The position numbers and the translations under genes are program-made. From contig NZ_CP110679.1 in NCBI RefSeq assembly GCF_026167525.1, positions 2,033,501-2,097,500 on the forward strand: a DNA stretch of 64,000 nt, in the 5' to 3' direction. Source of the DNA: Sphingomonas sp. M1-B02. GTDB taxonomy: Bacteria > Pseudomonadota > Alphaproteobacteria > Sphingomonadales > Sphingomonadaceae. Positions within the stretch are counted from its first letter, which is position 1, and the number at the start of each line of letters is the position of its first letter. This document shows positions 24,742 through 33,258 of this stretch, piece after piece. The notes under the pieces were generated by a model that made no database searches, was not told the origin of the DNA, and saw only the letters and a program-made list of their open reading frames with translations.

Positions 24742-25184
24742 GACGGGCTCCTTTGGCTGAGTTTGTCGACGCGCCGCGCGTGGCGGTCGCCCAGGAATTC
24801 GGTTTCCAGAAAGGCGCTGATGCACGCCTGCGCCATCTCGGTCCCGATCAGGCGGGCGCCGAGCGCGATGACGTTGGCGTCATTATGCTGCCGGGCAAGG
24901 CTGGCGGACAGCGGCTCGGCGACCAGCGCGCAACGCGCGGCGGGATTGCGGTTGACTGCGATGGAGATGCCGATCCCCGAGCCGCACAAGGCGATGCCGA
25001 TCTCCGCCTCGCCGCGTTCGATCGCCTGGCCCAGGGCAAAGCCGTAATCGGGATAATCGACGCTTTCGGGGCCGTGCGTGCCGAGATCGACCAGATCATG
25101 GCCCAAGCCACGCAACCAATTGGCAAGTTCGGTCTTCATGACGTAAGCGGCATGATCCGAGGCAATGGCGATGCGGCGCGACAT
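24738..25184 (-). CDS. rpiB: Ribose-5-phosphate isomerase B
   Basis: This 148-residue RpiB/LacAB-type enzyme interconverts ribulose 5-phosphate and ribose 5-phosphate. It shows [27 protein letters not shown], and [25 protein letters not shown] with the catalytic Cys in the CGSG motif, then [15 protein letters not shown]. It is first in the operon with glyA, nrdR and trmJ. Confidence 0.95.
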   Translation of the reverse strand: MSRRIAIASDHAAYVMKTELANWLRGLGHDLVDLGTHGPESVDYPDYGFALGQAIERGEAEIGIALCGSGIGISIAVNRNPAARCALVAEPLSASLARQHNDANVIALGARLIGTEMAQACISAFLETEFLGDRHARRVDKLSQRSPS

Positions 25185-25247
25185 GGCGCGTCCCTACGCC
25201 GCCCGGACCAAGCTGGCTAGACCGAGTCATTCTTTCTGGAGACCAAA

Positions 25248-25517
25248 ATGCGCAAATCCCTTCTCATGATCGCCCCCGCCCTCGCACTCGGCCTGGCGCT
25301 CGGCGCCTGCTCGGAGTCGACGCAGGACAATCTGAGCAATTCGCTCGATCAGACCGGTGAAAGCCTGGAAAATGCCGCCGACGCCACCGGCGCGATGATC
25401 GAGAACGGTGCGGACCGCGCCGGCGCCGTGATCGAGAACACCGCGGACGATGTTGGCGACGCCTTCGCCAACGGTGCCGAGAATACCGGCAACGCGATCG
25501 ACAATACGGTCGACTAA
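25248..25517 (+). CDS. Lipoprotein with 11-residue tandem repeats
   Basis: This 89-residue protein begins with a lipoprotein signal (LALGLALGAC, Cys21). The mature part is built of five 11-residue units with the pattern xNxxDxxGxxI: residues 30-40, 41-51 (ENAADATGAMI), 52-62 (ENGADRAGAVI), 63-73 (ENTADDVGDAF) and 74-84 (ANGAENTGNAI), plus a short end. Such repeats make amphipathic helices as in apolipoprotein- or LEA-like proteins. It is acidic and would sit on an envelope membrane. A GGAG site precedes the start. Function unknown. Confidence 0.75.
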   Translation: MRKSLLMIAPALALGLALGACSESTQDNLSNSLDQTGESLENAADATGAMIENGADRAGAVIENTADDVGDAFANGAENTGNAIDNTVD

Positions 25518-26362
25518 TTCATCCGGCGAGGCGGCGGGTGCAACCAGCCCCGCCGCCGAGCTTCCCCCAAATAGGTCGCGCTGACCGCCAGATCGCTCCC
25601 GTCGGCAAGCAGCAGCCGCCAGCGCCGGCCCTGGCGACGCGCTCCGAGCACCGCCTGCGCCGCCACCCAGGCGCCCCGATGCACCCGGGCGCCATTGATA
25701 CCCGCCACCTCGGCCAGCGCATCGCCGAAGCGATAATGGACCAGAGCGGTCTCGCCGTCGCGACCGCGCACCCGGCAATAATGATCCTCCGCCTGGATGG
25801 AAGCGAGGCTATCGGGGAGGATCCGGGCGCGCGCCAGCAGGCCATCCTCCACCTCGCCCTTTTCCTGCGATCCCGCACGCCGCAGCACGGTCCAGCTGAC
25901 GAGCCCCGCCACGGCCACGATCAGGAAAGAGATTGCCAGCGCGCGCCCCCAGGTTTCCCAAGGCCCTGCCCGCATCGACAGACCCACCAGCCGCCCGCAC
26001 AGCCCGATCTCGAGCGGTAAGGGCAGGTTGAGCAGCAAAGTCCCCAACAGCGACGCGCGCGGCCAGTCGGCCGGCTTGCGGACGGTCAGGAGGAACCAGC
26101 TCTGCCATTTGGCCGCGTTCCAGCCCATCAGCAAGATCCAGAACAGCGCGCGCTGCGCCAGCGGCAGCTCGCCGGTGCGGAAGCCGCCGGTCACGATCAT
26201 CAGCCCCGCCGCGGCCGCGCAGGCGATCCACAGGATCGGGAAACCCGGCGGCGCCCGATCAAGCCGGACGCGTTTCGCGAAGTCGCCTGCGCGATTCGCG
26301 AAACCGGACTTGCCGGGCGCGGCCTCGCGACGGTCTGGCGATGCGGTCCGGGCGAAGAGCAT
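25514..26362 (-). CDS. Membrane-bound LytTR-domain transcriptional regulator
   Basis: This 282-residue protein has an N-terminal cytoplasmic stretch, four hydrophobic segments (about residues 40-165, including ILWIACAAAAGLMIVTGG and AISFLIVAVAGLVSWTVL) and a C-terminal LytTR DNA-binding domain: SIQAEDHYCRVRGRDGETALVHYRFGDALAEV, VHRGAWVAAQAV, GRRWRLLLADGSDLAVSATY. It probably senses the membrane or a ligand there and binds DNA directly; no histidine kinase partner is adjacent. Start ATG 26362 lacks a clear ribosome site, so the N-terminus is uncertain. Confidence 0.8.
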   Translation of the reverse strand: MLFARTASPDRREAAPGKSGFANRAGDFAKRVRLDRAPPGFPILWIACAAAAGLMIVTGGFRTGELPLAQRALFWILLMGWNAAKWQSWFLLTVRKPADWPRASLLGTLLLNLPLPLEIGLCGRLVGLSMRAGPWETWGRALAISFLIVAVAGLVSWTVLRRAGSQEKGEVEDGLLARARILPDSLASIQAEDHYCRVRGRDGETALVHYRFGDALAEVAGINGARVHRGAWVAAQAVLGARRQGRRWRLLLADGSDLAVSATYLGEARRRGWLHPPPRRMN

Positions 26363-26411
26363 GGCGGAGAGGCTGCCACCGCGCGCCCGGCAGAGCAATC
26401 GGGGATGAAGG

Positions 26412-26978
26412 ATGACAAGACGATATTGGCTAGCCGCAGGCGCGCTCCTGCTGGCGCCGATCGCAGCGCAGGCGCAGGGCATGGATCATGGTGCGATCAC
26501 GGCGCAGCAGGCGGCGATGGCGAAGATCGCGCCGATGCGCGGGATCTGGCGGGGGCCCGCCAGCACGAAGACGCCCCAGGGCGAGATCCGCATGACCCAG
26601 ACCGAGCGCGTCGGCCCCTTCCTGGACGGCACCCTGACGCTGGTCGAGGGCAAGGCCTATCTCGAGGATGGCAGCGTCGGCTTCAACGCCTTCGCCACGA
26701 TCTCCTACGACGTGGCGACCAAAACCTATTGGATGAACAGCCACGCCCAGGGCCGCAGCGGCCGTTTCGAGCTTAAGCTGACCGGAACGGGATGGACGTG
26801 GGACATTCCCGCCGGGCCGGCGATGATCCATTACGAAGCACGGTTCGAAGGCGGCAAATGGACCGAGGTCGGCGATCGCATTGCCCCCGGCCAGCCGCCG
26901 CAGCGCTTTTTCGAGATGACCCTAACACGGATCGGCGACACCGACTGGCCGCTCGCCGGCGGCGTGACGAAGAACTGA
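26412..26978 (+). CDS. Secreted DUF1579-like protein
   Basis: This 188-residue protein has a signal peptide (MTRRYWLAAGALLLAPIAAQAQ). The mature part (PMRGIWRGPASTKTPQGEIRMTQTERVGPFLDGTLTLVEGKAYLEDG, YDVATKTYWMNSHAQGRSGRF, EARFEGGKWTEVGDR) is a beta-rich lipocalin-like pattern that fits DUF1579-type proteins. Function unknown. It lies divergently from the LytTR regulator and ends about 90 bp before btaA. Confidence 0.7.
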   Translation: MTRRYWLAAGALLLAPIAAQAQGMDHGAITAQQAAMAKIAPMRGIWRGPASTKTPQGEIRMTQTERVGPFLDGTLTLVEGKAYLEDGSVGFNAFATISYDVATKTYWMNSHAQGRSGRFELKLTGTGWTWDIPAGPAMIHYEARFEGGKWTEVGDRIAPGQPPQRFFEMTLTRIGDTDWPLAGGVTKN

Positions 26979-26987
26979 CGGCAGCCA

Positions 26988-27005
26988 TCGTCACCGGACT
27001 GCCAC
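26988..27005 (+). promoter_or_regulatory. Possible Pho box before btaA
   Basis: TCGTCAC-CGGA-CTGCCAC has the 7-4-7 layout of a PhoB site (consensus CTGTCAT-N4-CTGTCAY). Match is 10 of 14, good in the second half and fair in the first. It is about 60 bp before btaA, whose orthologues in other alphaproteobacteria are induced by phosphate starvation. Confidence 0.35.
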
Positions 27006-27017
27006 ATGCAGCGGTTA

Positions 27018-27053
27018 GGGCGCTCGCATCGCTTCGCGAGCGTGCGGGCGCCC
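27018..27053 (+). promoter_or_regulatory. Stem-loop in btaA leader
   Basis: GGGCGC (27018-27023) pairs with GCGCCC (27048-27053), and the interior CGCA/TGCG and TCGC/GCGA segments continue the fold. The btaA ribosome binding site (GGGGAG) follows directly, so the hairpin could influence translation. No known riboswitch class matches. Confidence 0.35.
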
Positions 27054-27066
27054 GGGGAGTTCGACG

Positions 27067-28311
27067 ATGGGAAACATTGCGAAGACGCCAAAGAACGGCG
27101 CCGTGCGCGGCGCGGTGCACCGGCACGAACATCTGAGCAAGGAAGGCCTCCTCGAACGGGCCTTCACCTTTGCGTTCCGCGGCCTGGTCTATGCGCAGAT
27201 CTGGGAAGATCCCGACATCGACATGGAAGCGCTGGCGATCACGCCCGATTGCCATGTGGTCACGATCGCCTCGGGCGGTTGCAACGTCTTTTCCTATCTT
27301 ACCGCGAACCCGAAGAAAATTACCGCGGTCGATCTCAATCCGGCGCATGTCGCGCTCAACAAGCTCAAGCAGCAGGCTGCGCTCCATTTGCCGGACTATG
27401 CCGCCTTTCATCGCTTCTTCGGCGCGGCCGACAGCGCCGCCAACATCATGGCCTATCGCGCGCATATCCGGCCGCATCTGGACGAGACCTCGCGCGCATA
27501 TTGGGACCATCGCACCCCCGGTGGCGCGCGTCGGATCGACGCCTTTCGTCGCGGCTTCTATCGCCATGGGCTGCTCGGCCGGCTGATCGGCTTCATCCAC
27601 AAGATTGCGCGCTTCTACGGCACCGATCCCACCCGGATCCTGAGGGCCCGCACGCTTGAGGAACAGCGGGCGATCTTCGAGGCCAGCTATGCGCCCATCT
27701 TCGAGAAGAAGCTGCTGCGCTGGCTGATCGATCAGCCCGCCGCCCTGTTCGGCTTCGGCATCCCGCCCGTCCAATACGACCTGCTCAAGGCCGACGATCA
27801 GCAGGGCATCGCCGGCGCGCTGCGCAGCCGGCTCGAGAAGCTTGCCTGCGACTTCGATCTCAAGGACAATTATTTCGCCTGGCAGGCCTTTGGCCGCGGC
27901 TATGGCAAGGGTCCGGATGCGCCCTTGCCGCCCTATCTGCAGGCACGCCACTACGACACCGTGCGCGAGCGCGCGGATCGCGTGGAAATCCGCCACCAGA
28001 ATATGGTCGACTATCTCCAGTCGATGCCCGCCCAGTCGCTCGACCGCTACCTCTTCCTCGACGCTCAGGACTGGATGACCGACGCCCAGCTCACCCAGCT
28101 GTGGAGCGAAGTCACGCGCACCGCGAAGCCCGGAGCGCGTGTCCTCTATCGTACCGCCGCCATCCCCGATGTCGTCGCCGGCCACGTTCCCGAGGCGATC
28201 CTCGACCAGTGGGACTATGCCCCCAAGGCGCTGCGCGACGACTGGACCCGGCGCGATCGCTCGGCCGTCTATGGCGCCACCCACCTCTGGACGCTGAAGC
28301 CGCAGGGATGA
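27067..28311 (+). CDS. btaA: S-adenosylmethionine:diacylglycerol 3-amino-3-carboxypropyl transferase BtaA
   Basis: This 414-residue DUF3419-family enzyme transfers the aminocarboxypropyl group of AdoMet to diacylglycerol, the first step of the betaine lipid DGTS. Recognised segments: GLVYAQIWEDPDIDMEALAI, the AdoMet-binding VVTIASGGCNVFSYLTANPKKITAVDLNPAHVALNKLK, and RFYGTDPTRIL. The last part (EQRAIFEASYAPIFEKKLLRWLIDQPAALFGFGIPP and RYLFLDAQDWM) is also typical. It overlaps btaB by 4 nt. DGTS replaces phospholipids under phosphate limitation in alphaproteobacteria that have this pair. Confidence 0.92.
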   Translation: MGNIAKTPKNGAVRGAVHRHEHLSKEGLLERAFTFAFRGLVYAQIWEDPDIDMEALAITPDCHVVTIASGGCNVFSYLTANPKKITAVDLNPAHVALNKLKQQAALHLPDYAAFHRFFGAADSAANIMAYRAHIRPHLDETSRAYWDHRTPGGARRIDAFRRGFYRHGLLGRLIGFIHKIARFYGTDPTRILRARTLEEQRAIFEASYAPIFEKKLLRWLIDQPAALFGFGIPPVQYDLLKADDQQGIAGALRSRLEKLACDFDLKDNYFAWQAFGRGYGKGPDAPLPPYLQARHYDTVRERADRVEIRHQNMVDYLQSMPAQSLDRYLFLDAQDWMTDAQLTQLWSEVTRTAKPGARVLYRTAAIPDVVAGHVPEAILDQWDYAPKALRDDWTRRDRSAVYGATHLWTLKPQG

Positions 28312-28964
28312 GCGAAGCGGTGACGGGCCAGAAAGCGCTGATGGACGATGTCTATTCGCTTCATCGCCACTTTTACGATCTCACCCGCCGCTTCTATCTG
28401 CTGGGCCGCGACCGGCTGATCCGCCAGCTTGCCCCGCCCCCCCGGGGGACGGTGCTCGAAGTGGGATGCGGCACCGCGCGCAATCTGATCATGGCCGCGA
28501 AGCAATGGCCCGATGCCCGCTTCTACGGCTTCGACATCAGCGAGGCGATGCTCGAGACCGCGCGCAAATCGGTGGCGCGCGCCGGGCTTTCGGACAAGGT
28601 GATCCTGGCGCAGGGCGATGCCGGCAGCTTCGATCCGCAATCGCTGTTCGGTCTCGACAAGGTCGACCGGGTGTTCATGAGCTACACCTTGTCGATGATC
28701 CCGCCCTGGCAGGACGCGATCGCGCGTGGTGCCCGGTGCCTGGCGCCGGGGGGCAGCCTCCACATCGTCGATTTCGGCCAATATGAGCGTTTGCCGGCGC
28801 TGGCCAAACGGCTGCACTTCAAGTCACTCAACGATTTCCATGTTTTCCCCCGCCGCGAACTGCCCGCGGTCCTCAAGCGAGTCGCCGAGGATCTTGGCCT
28901 TTCGCTGGAATTCCGATCGCTTCTGCGTGGCTATGCCTGGAGCGGCGTACTCCGCCGGGCCTGA
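28308..28964 (+). CDS. btaB: Diacylglyceryl-homoserine N-methyltransferase BtaB
   Basis: This 218-residue class I AdoMet methyltransferase completes DGTS by three N-methylations. Motif I is VLEVGCGTARNLIMAA (about residues 45-60), followed by FYGFDISEAMLETARK and GSLHIVDFGQYERLPALAK. The start ATG overlaps the btaA stop, and the gene order btaA-btaB is the usual one. The product likely acts at the inner membrane face. Confidence 0.9.
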   Translation: MSEAVTGQKALMDDVYSLHRHFYDLTRRFYLLGRDRLIRQLAPPPRGTVLEVGCGTARNLIMAAKQWPDARFYGFDISEAMLETARKSVARAGLSDKVILAQGDAGSFDPQSLFGLDKVDRVFMSYTLSMIPPWQDAIARGARCLAPGGSLHIVDFGQYERLPALAKRLHFKSLNDFHVFPRRELPAVLKRVAEDLGLSLEFRSLLRGYAWSGVLRRA

Positions 28965-28977
28965 CCCACCGCCACGC

Positions 28978-30192
28978 TCAAGCCGCCTTGCGCAGCTCCA
29001 GCCGGCCCCAGATCTCGACCAGCGCGTCGACCAGCTCGCGCATCATCGCCTCGTCATGCGCGGGGCCGGGGGTGAAGCGCAGCCGCTCGCTGCCGCGCGG
29101 CACGGTGGGGTAATTGATCGGCTGGACGTAGACGCCATATTCGGCGAGCAGCACGTCGCTGATCTTCTTGGCCTTCACCGGATCGCCCACCATCAGCGGG
29201 ACGATGTGCGTGGTCGAGGGCATCACGGGCAAGCCGGCGTCCGCCATCAATTGCTTGAGCTTGGCGGCCGACGCCTGCTGGCCCTCGCGCTCGCTGCTCG
29301 AACCCTTCAGGTGCCGTACGCTCGCCAGCGCGCCTGCGACGAGGACGGGCGAGAGCGAGGTCGTGAAGATGAACCCCGGCGCATAGCTGCGGATCACGTC
29401 GATGATCACCTGATCGGCGGCGATATAGCCCCCCATCACCCCGAACGCCTTGCCCAGCGTGCCCTCGATGATGTTGATCCGCTCGGCCAGCCCCTCGCGC
29501 TCGGAAATGCCGCCGCCGCGCGGGCCATACATGCCGACGGCATGGACCTCGTCGAGATAGGTGAGCGCATTATACTTGTCGGCCAGATCGCAAATCTCGG
29601 CGATCGGGGCGATGTCGGCGTCCATCGAATAGACGCTCTCGAACGCGATCAGCTTGGGCGCGCCGGCGTCGTCGGCTGCCAGCAATTCTTCCAGATGCGC
29701 CAGGTCGTTGTGGCGGAACACCCGCTTCTCGCAGCCCGAGCTGCGGATGCCGGCGATCATCGATGCATGGTTGAGCTCGTCCGAATAGACGATGCAGCCC
29801 GGCATCAGCTTGGCCAGCGTCGAGAGCGTCGCCTCGTTCGAGACATAGCCCGAGGTGAACAGCAGTGCCGATTCCTTGCCGTGCAGGTCGGCCAGTTCCT
29901 GCTCGAGCTGGATATGATAATGGGTGTTGCCGCCGATGTTGCGCGTGCCGCCCGAACCGGCGCCGACGTCGTGGAGCGCCTCTTCCATCGCCGCGATAAC
30001 ATCCGGATGCTGGCCCATCGCCAGATAGTCGTTCGAGCACCACACCACGATCGGCTTGGGGCCATTATGCCCTGCAAAGCAGCGGGCATTGGGATAGGCG
30101 CCCTTGTTCCGCAGCACGTCGATGAACACGCGGTAGCGGCCTTCGGCATGCAGCCGGTCGATCGCCTGGTTGAATACCCGTGAATAGTCCAT
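28978..30192 (-). CDS. hemA: 5-aminolevulinate synthase
   Basis: This 404-residue PLP enzyme condenses glycine with succinyl-CoA to 5-aminolevulinate, the C4 route to heme of alphaproteobacteria. It shows [63 protein letters not shown], and the PLP-lysine loop [14 protein letters not shown]. Start ATG 30192 gives the normal family N-terminus; ATG 30222 is 10 codons upstream and also possible, neither with a strong ribosome site. Confidence 0.95.
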   Translation of the reverse strand: MDYSRVFNQAIDRLHAEGRYRVFIDVLRNKGAYPNARCFAGHNGPKPIVVWCSNDYLAMGQHPDVIAAMEEALHDVGAGSGGTRNIGGNTHYHIQLEQELADLHGKESALLFTSGYVSNEATLSTLAKLMPGCIVYSDELNHASMIAGIRSSGCEKRVFRHNDLAHLEELLAADDAGAPKLIAFESVYSMDADIAPIAEICDLADKYNALTYLDEVHAVGMYGPRGGGISEREGLAERINIIEGTLGKAFGVMGGYIAADQVIIDVIRSYAPGFIFTTSLSPVLVAGALASVRHLKGSSSEREGQQASAAKLKQLMADAGLPVMPSTTHIVPLMVGDPVKAKKISDVLLAEYGVYVQPINYPTVPRGSERLRFTPGPAHDEAMMRELVDALVEIWGRLELRKAA

Positions 30193-30477
30193 GGCGGGCG
30201 ACGGGCTGTCTTGGGTGCGCATAGGAAGGGTCCCCTACGCCCAAAATCTGGGCATTTCCAGCCGCCGGACGCCCACAATTTGCTTGGGAGCGCCCGCAAA
30301 GGCTGGCGGCAGTGAAAGGTTCTCCATCTTTTGCACCGTCCGTCGCCGAATCTGATTTCGGTTAATTCGCATCTGCATCAATATGATAAAACTCCATACA
30401 TCGCAGACGACTCGGGCAAACAAGCAAGTCTGCGATTGAGGGCATTCGCCCTCGCCAACCAGAAACGGAGCGGAAAA

Positions 30478-30645
30478 ATGTCGAACCGGGACCTGGAATA
30501 CTACGAGCAGCGCCTCCGCCAGGAGCGGGAACATGCAGCGCGGGCTGACGATTCGTCGGCGCGGCGTGTTCATCTGGAGCTGGCCGAACATTATTCGGCG
30601 AAGCTGCGCGATCCGATGAAGATGCCGGCGATCGCACAGGCCTGA
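30478..30645 (+). CDS. Small helical protein (sphingomonad-type, unknown function)
   Basis: This 55-residue protein starts at ATG 30478 with GGAG 8 bases upstream. It is helical and charged: RDLEYYEQRLRQEREHAARADDSSARRVHLELAEHY. It resembles short conserved proteins seen in sphingomonads. No function is known. It sits alone between hemA and murI. Confidence 0.6.
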   Translation: MSNRDLEYYEQRLRQEREHAARADDSSARRVHLELAEHYSAKLRDPMKMPAIAQA

Positions 30646-30656
30646 ATCGCACAGGC

Positions 30657-31454
30657 CTAAAGCGCGACGACCTGGACCAGACCGTAACGCGCGAGCGCCG
30701 GGCGCAACGACTCGGCCCGCGCATCCATCGCGGTGAACACAGCCTTCCCCGCTACGGATTTTTCCGGCCAGGATTGCCCTTGCGTGAGATGGGCAACCCG
30801 CCGTGCGATCCCCGCCCCCCCGTCGACAAACGCGATGGGCCGCGGCGCGACGCCGGCCAGGTCGCCCTTGATCAACGGGAAATGGGTGCAGGCGTTGACG
30901 ATCACGTCGATTCGTTCGCCGCCAGGCTGGTCGAGCAATCCCTCCAGAACCGCGCGCAGCCGATCGGGTCCCGGCGCCGTGCCCGCCAGCGCCGCCTCGG
31001 CCATTTCCACCAGTTCGGCGGAGCCATGCCGCAGCACCGTGCAGTCCCCCGCAAAGCGCGCCGCGAGATCGTCGACATAAGGCTGGCGCACCGTCGCCTC
31101 GGTGCCGAGCACGCCGATGACGCGCGTCTTGCTCGATTCGGCTGCGGGCTTGATCGCGGGCACGGTGCCGACGATCGGCACGTCCAGCGCCGCGCGGACA
31201 TGCTGGAGCGCGATCGTCGATGCGGTGTTGCATGCAATGACGATCAGCCGGGGGTCGAATCGCTCGGCCAGCCGCCCCAGCAGCGCCGGCACCCGCGCCG
31301 CGATCTCGGCTTCGCTCCGCGTGCCGTAGGGAAAGCCCGCCGAATCGGCGACATAGACCAACGGCGCCTGCGGCAGCAGCCCCGCGGTCGGCGCGAGCAC
31401 GGAAAGCCCGCCAACGCCGGAATCGAAGAACAGGATCGGGCGATCGTCGGACAT
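30657..31454 (-). CDS. murI: Glutamate racemase
   Basis: This 265-residue cofactor-independent racemase makes D-glutamate for peptidoglycan. The two catalytic cysteines lie in IVIACNTASTIA and VNACTHFPLIKG. The N-terminus is DRPILFFDSGVGGLSVL, followed by VYVADSAGFPYGTRSEAE. Start ATG 31454. It is divergent from plsY. Confidence 0.95.
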   Translation of the reverse strand: MSDDRPILFFDSGVGGLSVLAPTAGLLPQAPLVYVADSAGFPYGTRSEAEIAARVPALLGRLAERFDPRLIVIACNTASTIALQHVRAALDVPIVGTVPAIKPAAESSKTRVIGVLGTEATVRQPYVDDLAARFAGDCTVLRHGSAELVEMAEAALAGTAPGPDRLRAVLEGLLDQPGGERIDVIVNACTHFPLIKGDLAGVAPRPIAFVDGGAGIARRVAHLTQGQSWPEKSVAGKAVFTAMDARAESLRPALARYGLVQVVAL

Positions 31455-31543
31455 TGGCAGCCGGATGGCCCGGTCGCCCGCCGCGGTCAATGTTGCGCGT
31501 CCCCCGGCAACGGCTATGATCGTCGCGATCAAGGGGAGCGCAA

Positions 31544-32149
31544 GTGCCAACCGAAATTCTATGGGCGGGTCCCGCTGCGGCGCTCGTGCTCGGCTATCTG
31601 CTCGGCTCGATCCCGTTCGGCGTGCTCCTGACCCGGATGGCCGGCGCTGGCGATCTGCGCCAGATCGGATCGGGCAATATCGGCGCAACCAACGTGCTGC
31701 GTACCGGACGCAAGGGTTTGGCGGCCGCGACTTTGCTGCTCGACATGGCCAAGGGCGCCGCGGCGGTGCTGCTTGCCGAAGGGCTGTTCCCGGGCACCGC
31801 AATTCTGGGCGGGCTCGGCGCCTTCATCGGCCATTGCTATCCGGTCTGGCTCAAATTCCGTGGCGGCAAGGGCGTGGCGACGCTGATGGGAATCGTCGTC
31901 GCGTTGCACTGGCCTGCCGGCCTTGTCTTCGCTTTGGTTTGGCTGGGCGTGCTTGCGACGCTGCGCATTTCCTCGGTAGCGGGGATGGCCGCTGCGGTCA
32001 GCGCTCCCGTCGCGGTCGCGCTCTGGGGACGGATCGACCTGGTCGTGCCGCTGGTCGGGCTGGCGCTGATCGTGATTTGGAAGCATCGCGAGAATATCGC
32101 TCGGCTGCTGAACGGCACCGAGCCGCGAGTCGGCCGCAAGAATGGCTGA
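31544..32149 (+). CDS. plsY: Acyl-phosphate glycerol-3-phosphate acyltransferase
   Basis: This 201-residue inner-membrane protein acylates glycerol-3-phosphate from acyl-phosphate, the first step of phospholipid synthesis. Its three motifs are present: GYLLGSIPFG, RQIGSGNIGATNVLRTGRKG, and GHCYPVWLKFRGGKGVAT, with about five membrane segments. Start GTG 31544 with GGGGA about 7 bases upstream. It overlaps dprA by 8 nt. Confidence 0.95.
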   Translation: MPTEILWAGPAAALVLGYLLGSIPFGVLLTRMAGAGDLRQIGSGNIGATNVLRTGRKGLAAATLLLDMAKGAAAVLLAEGLFPGTAILGGLGAFIGHCYPVWLKFRGGKGVATLMGIVVALHWPAGLVFALVWLGVLATLRISSVAGMAAAVSAPVAVALWGRIDLVVPLVGLALIVIWKHRENIARLLNGTEPRVGRKNG

Positions 32150-33221
32150 TCCGCGCGAGCCACGGCTACGGCTGCTGCGCTCGGCGAATATCGGACCCGT
32201 CACCTATGCCCAGTTGATCGCCCGGTTCGGCACCGCCGAGGCGGCGCTCGAAGCCTTGCCGATGCTGGCCGCGCGCGGCGGCGGGCGCGCGCCGGCGATC
32301 GCCGACATCGGCAGGGTCCGGCGCGAGATCGCCGCGGTCGAGAAGCTCGGGGCCCGCTACCTGTTCCTCGGCGACTCGGAGTATCCGGCGCTCCTCGCGG
32401 AAACCGACAGCGCCCCGCCCGCCCTGATCCTGCGCGGCCGGCTCGAACTGCTCCAGCGGACCTGCATCGCGATGGTCGGCGCCCGCAACGCCTCCGCCGC
32501 CGCCTGCCGCTTCGCGCGGCAATTGGCGCTGGGCCTGGCCGAGGCAGGCGCCACCGTCGTCTCCGGCCTCGCCCGCGGCATCGACACCGCCGCGCATGTC
32601 GGCTCGCTCGCGGGCGGCACCGTCGGCGTCATCGCCAGCGGCATCGATATCGCCTTCCCGCCCGAAAATGCCGACCTGCAGGAACGCGTCGCGCGCGAAG
32701 GACTGCTCCTCGCCGAACAGCCACCGGGCACCGAACCGCTCGCCCGCTTCTTTCCCTCGCGCAATCGAATCATCGCCGGGTTGGCGCGGGGCACCGTGGT
32801 GGTCGAGGCCGCGCCACGCTCGGGCTCGCTGATTACCGCTCGGATCGCCGCCGAGGCGGGTCGCGACGTCATGGCCGTCCCCGGCTCTCCGCTCGATCCG
32901 CGCGCGCAGGGCTGCAATCTGCTGATCCGCGAAGGTGCGACGCTGGTGCAGTCGGTGGACGATATCCTGGAGGCCGTCCGCCCGATCGATGCCCGCGTGG
33001 TGCGTTCGCCCGGCGGCAGCTTCGCGGGTCCGCCGCCGCAGGACGCGAGCGATCCCGAGCGCCGCGCCGTCGAAGGCCTGCTGGGCCCGGTGCCGGTCGC
33101 TGTGGACGAACTCATCCGCCAGGCCGGGCTGGCTCCCGCCGTCGTGCAAACCGTCCTGCTGGAACTCGAACTCGCCGGCCGGCTCGAGCGCCATGCCGGC
33201 GGTCGGGTAAGCCTTCGCTAG
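32142..33221 (+). CDS. dprA: DNA-processing protein DprA
   Basis: This 359-residue protein binds single-stranded DNA and loads RecA during transformation. The Rossmann-type DprA domain is clear: YPALLAETDSAPPALILRGRL, CIAMVGARNASAAACRFA, VVSGLARGIDTAAHVGSLAGGTVGVIASGID, and PRSGSLITARIAAEAGRDVMAVPGS. The C-terminal winged-helix part (RRAVEGLLGPVPVAVDELIRQAGL) is kept. It is coupled to plsY; in many relatives topA follows directly, but here two minus-strand genes intervene. Confidence 0.94.
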   Translation: MADPREPRLRLLRSANIGPVTYAQLIARFGTAEAALEALPMLAARGGGRAPAIADIGRVRREIAAVEKLGARYLFLGDSEYPALLAETDSAPPALILRGRLELLQRTCIAMVGARNASAAACRFARQLALGLAEAGATVVSGLARGIDTAAHVGSLAGGTVGVIASGIDIAFPPENADLQERVAREGLLLAEQPPGTEPLARFFPSRNRIIAGLARGTVVVEAAPRSGSLITARIAAEAGRDVMAVPGSPLDPRAQGCNLLIREGATLVQSVDDILEAVRPIDARVVRSPGGSFAGPPPQDASDPERRAVEGLLGPVPVAVDELIRQAGLAPAVVQTVLLELELAGRLERHAGGRVSLR

Positions 33222-33258
33222 AACCGGCGGACGCGGAAGCCGCGCCCGCCGTCTTGGT

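Noticed and set aside
27018..27053. btaA leader hairpin as a riboswitch
   Set aside because: It is a short simple hairpin without any conserved aptamer-like core.
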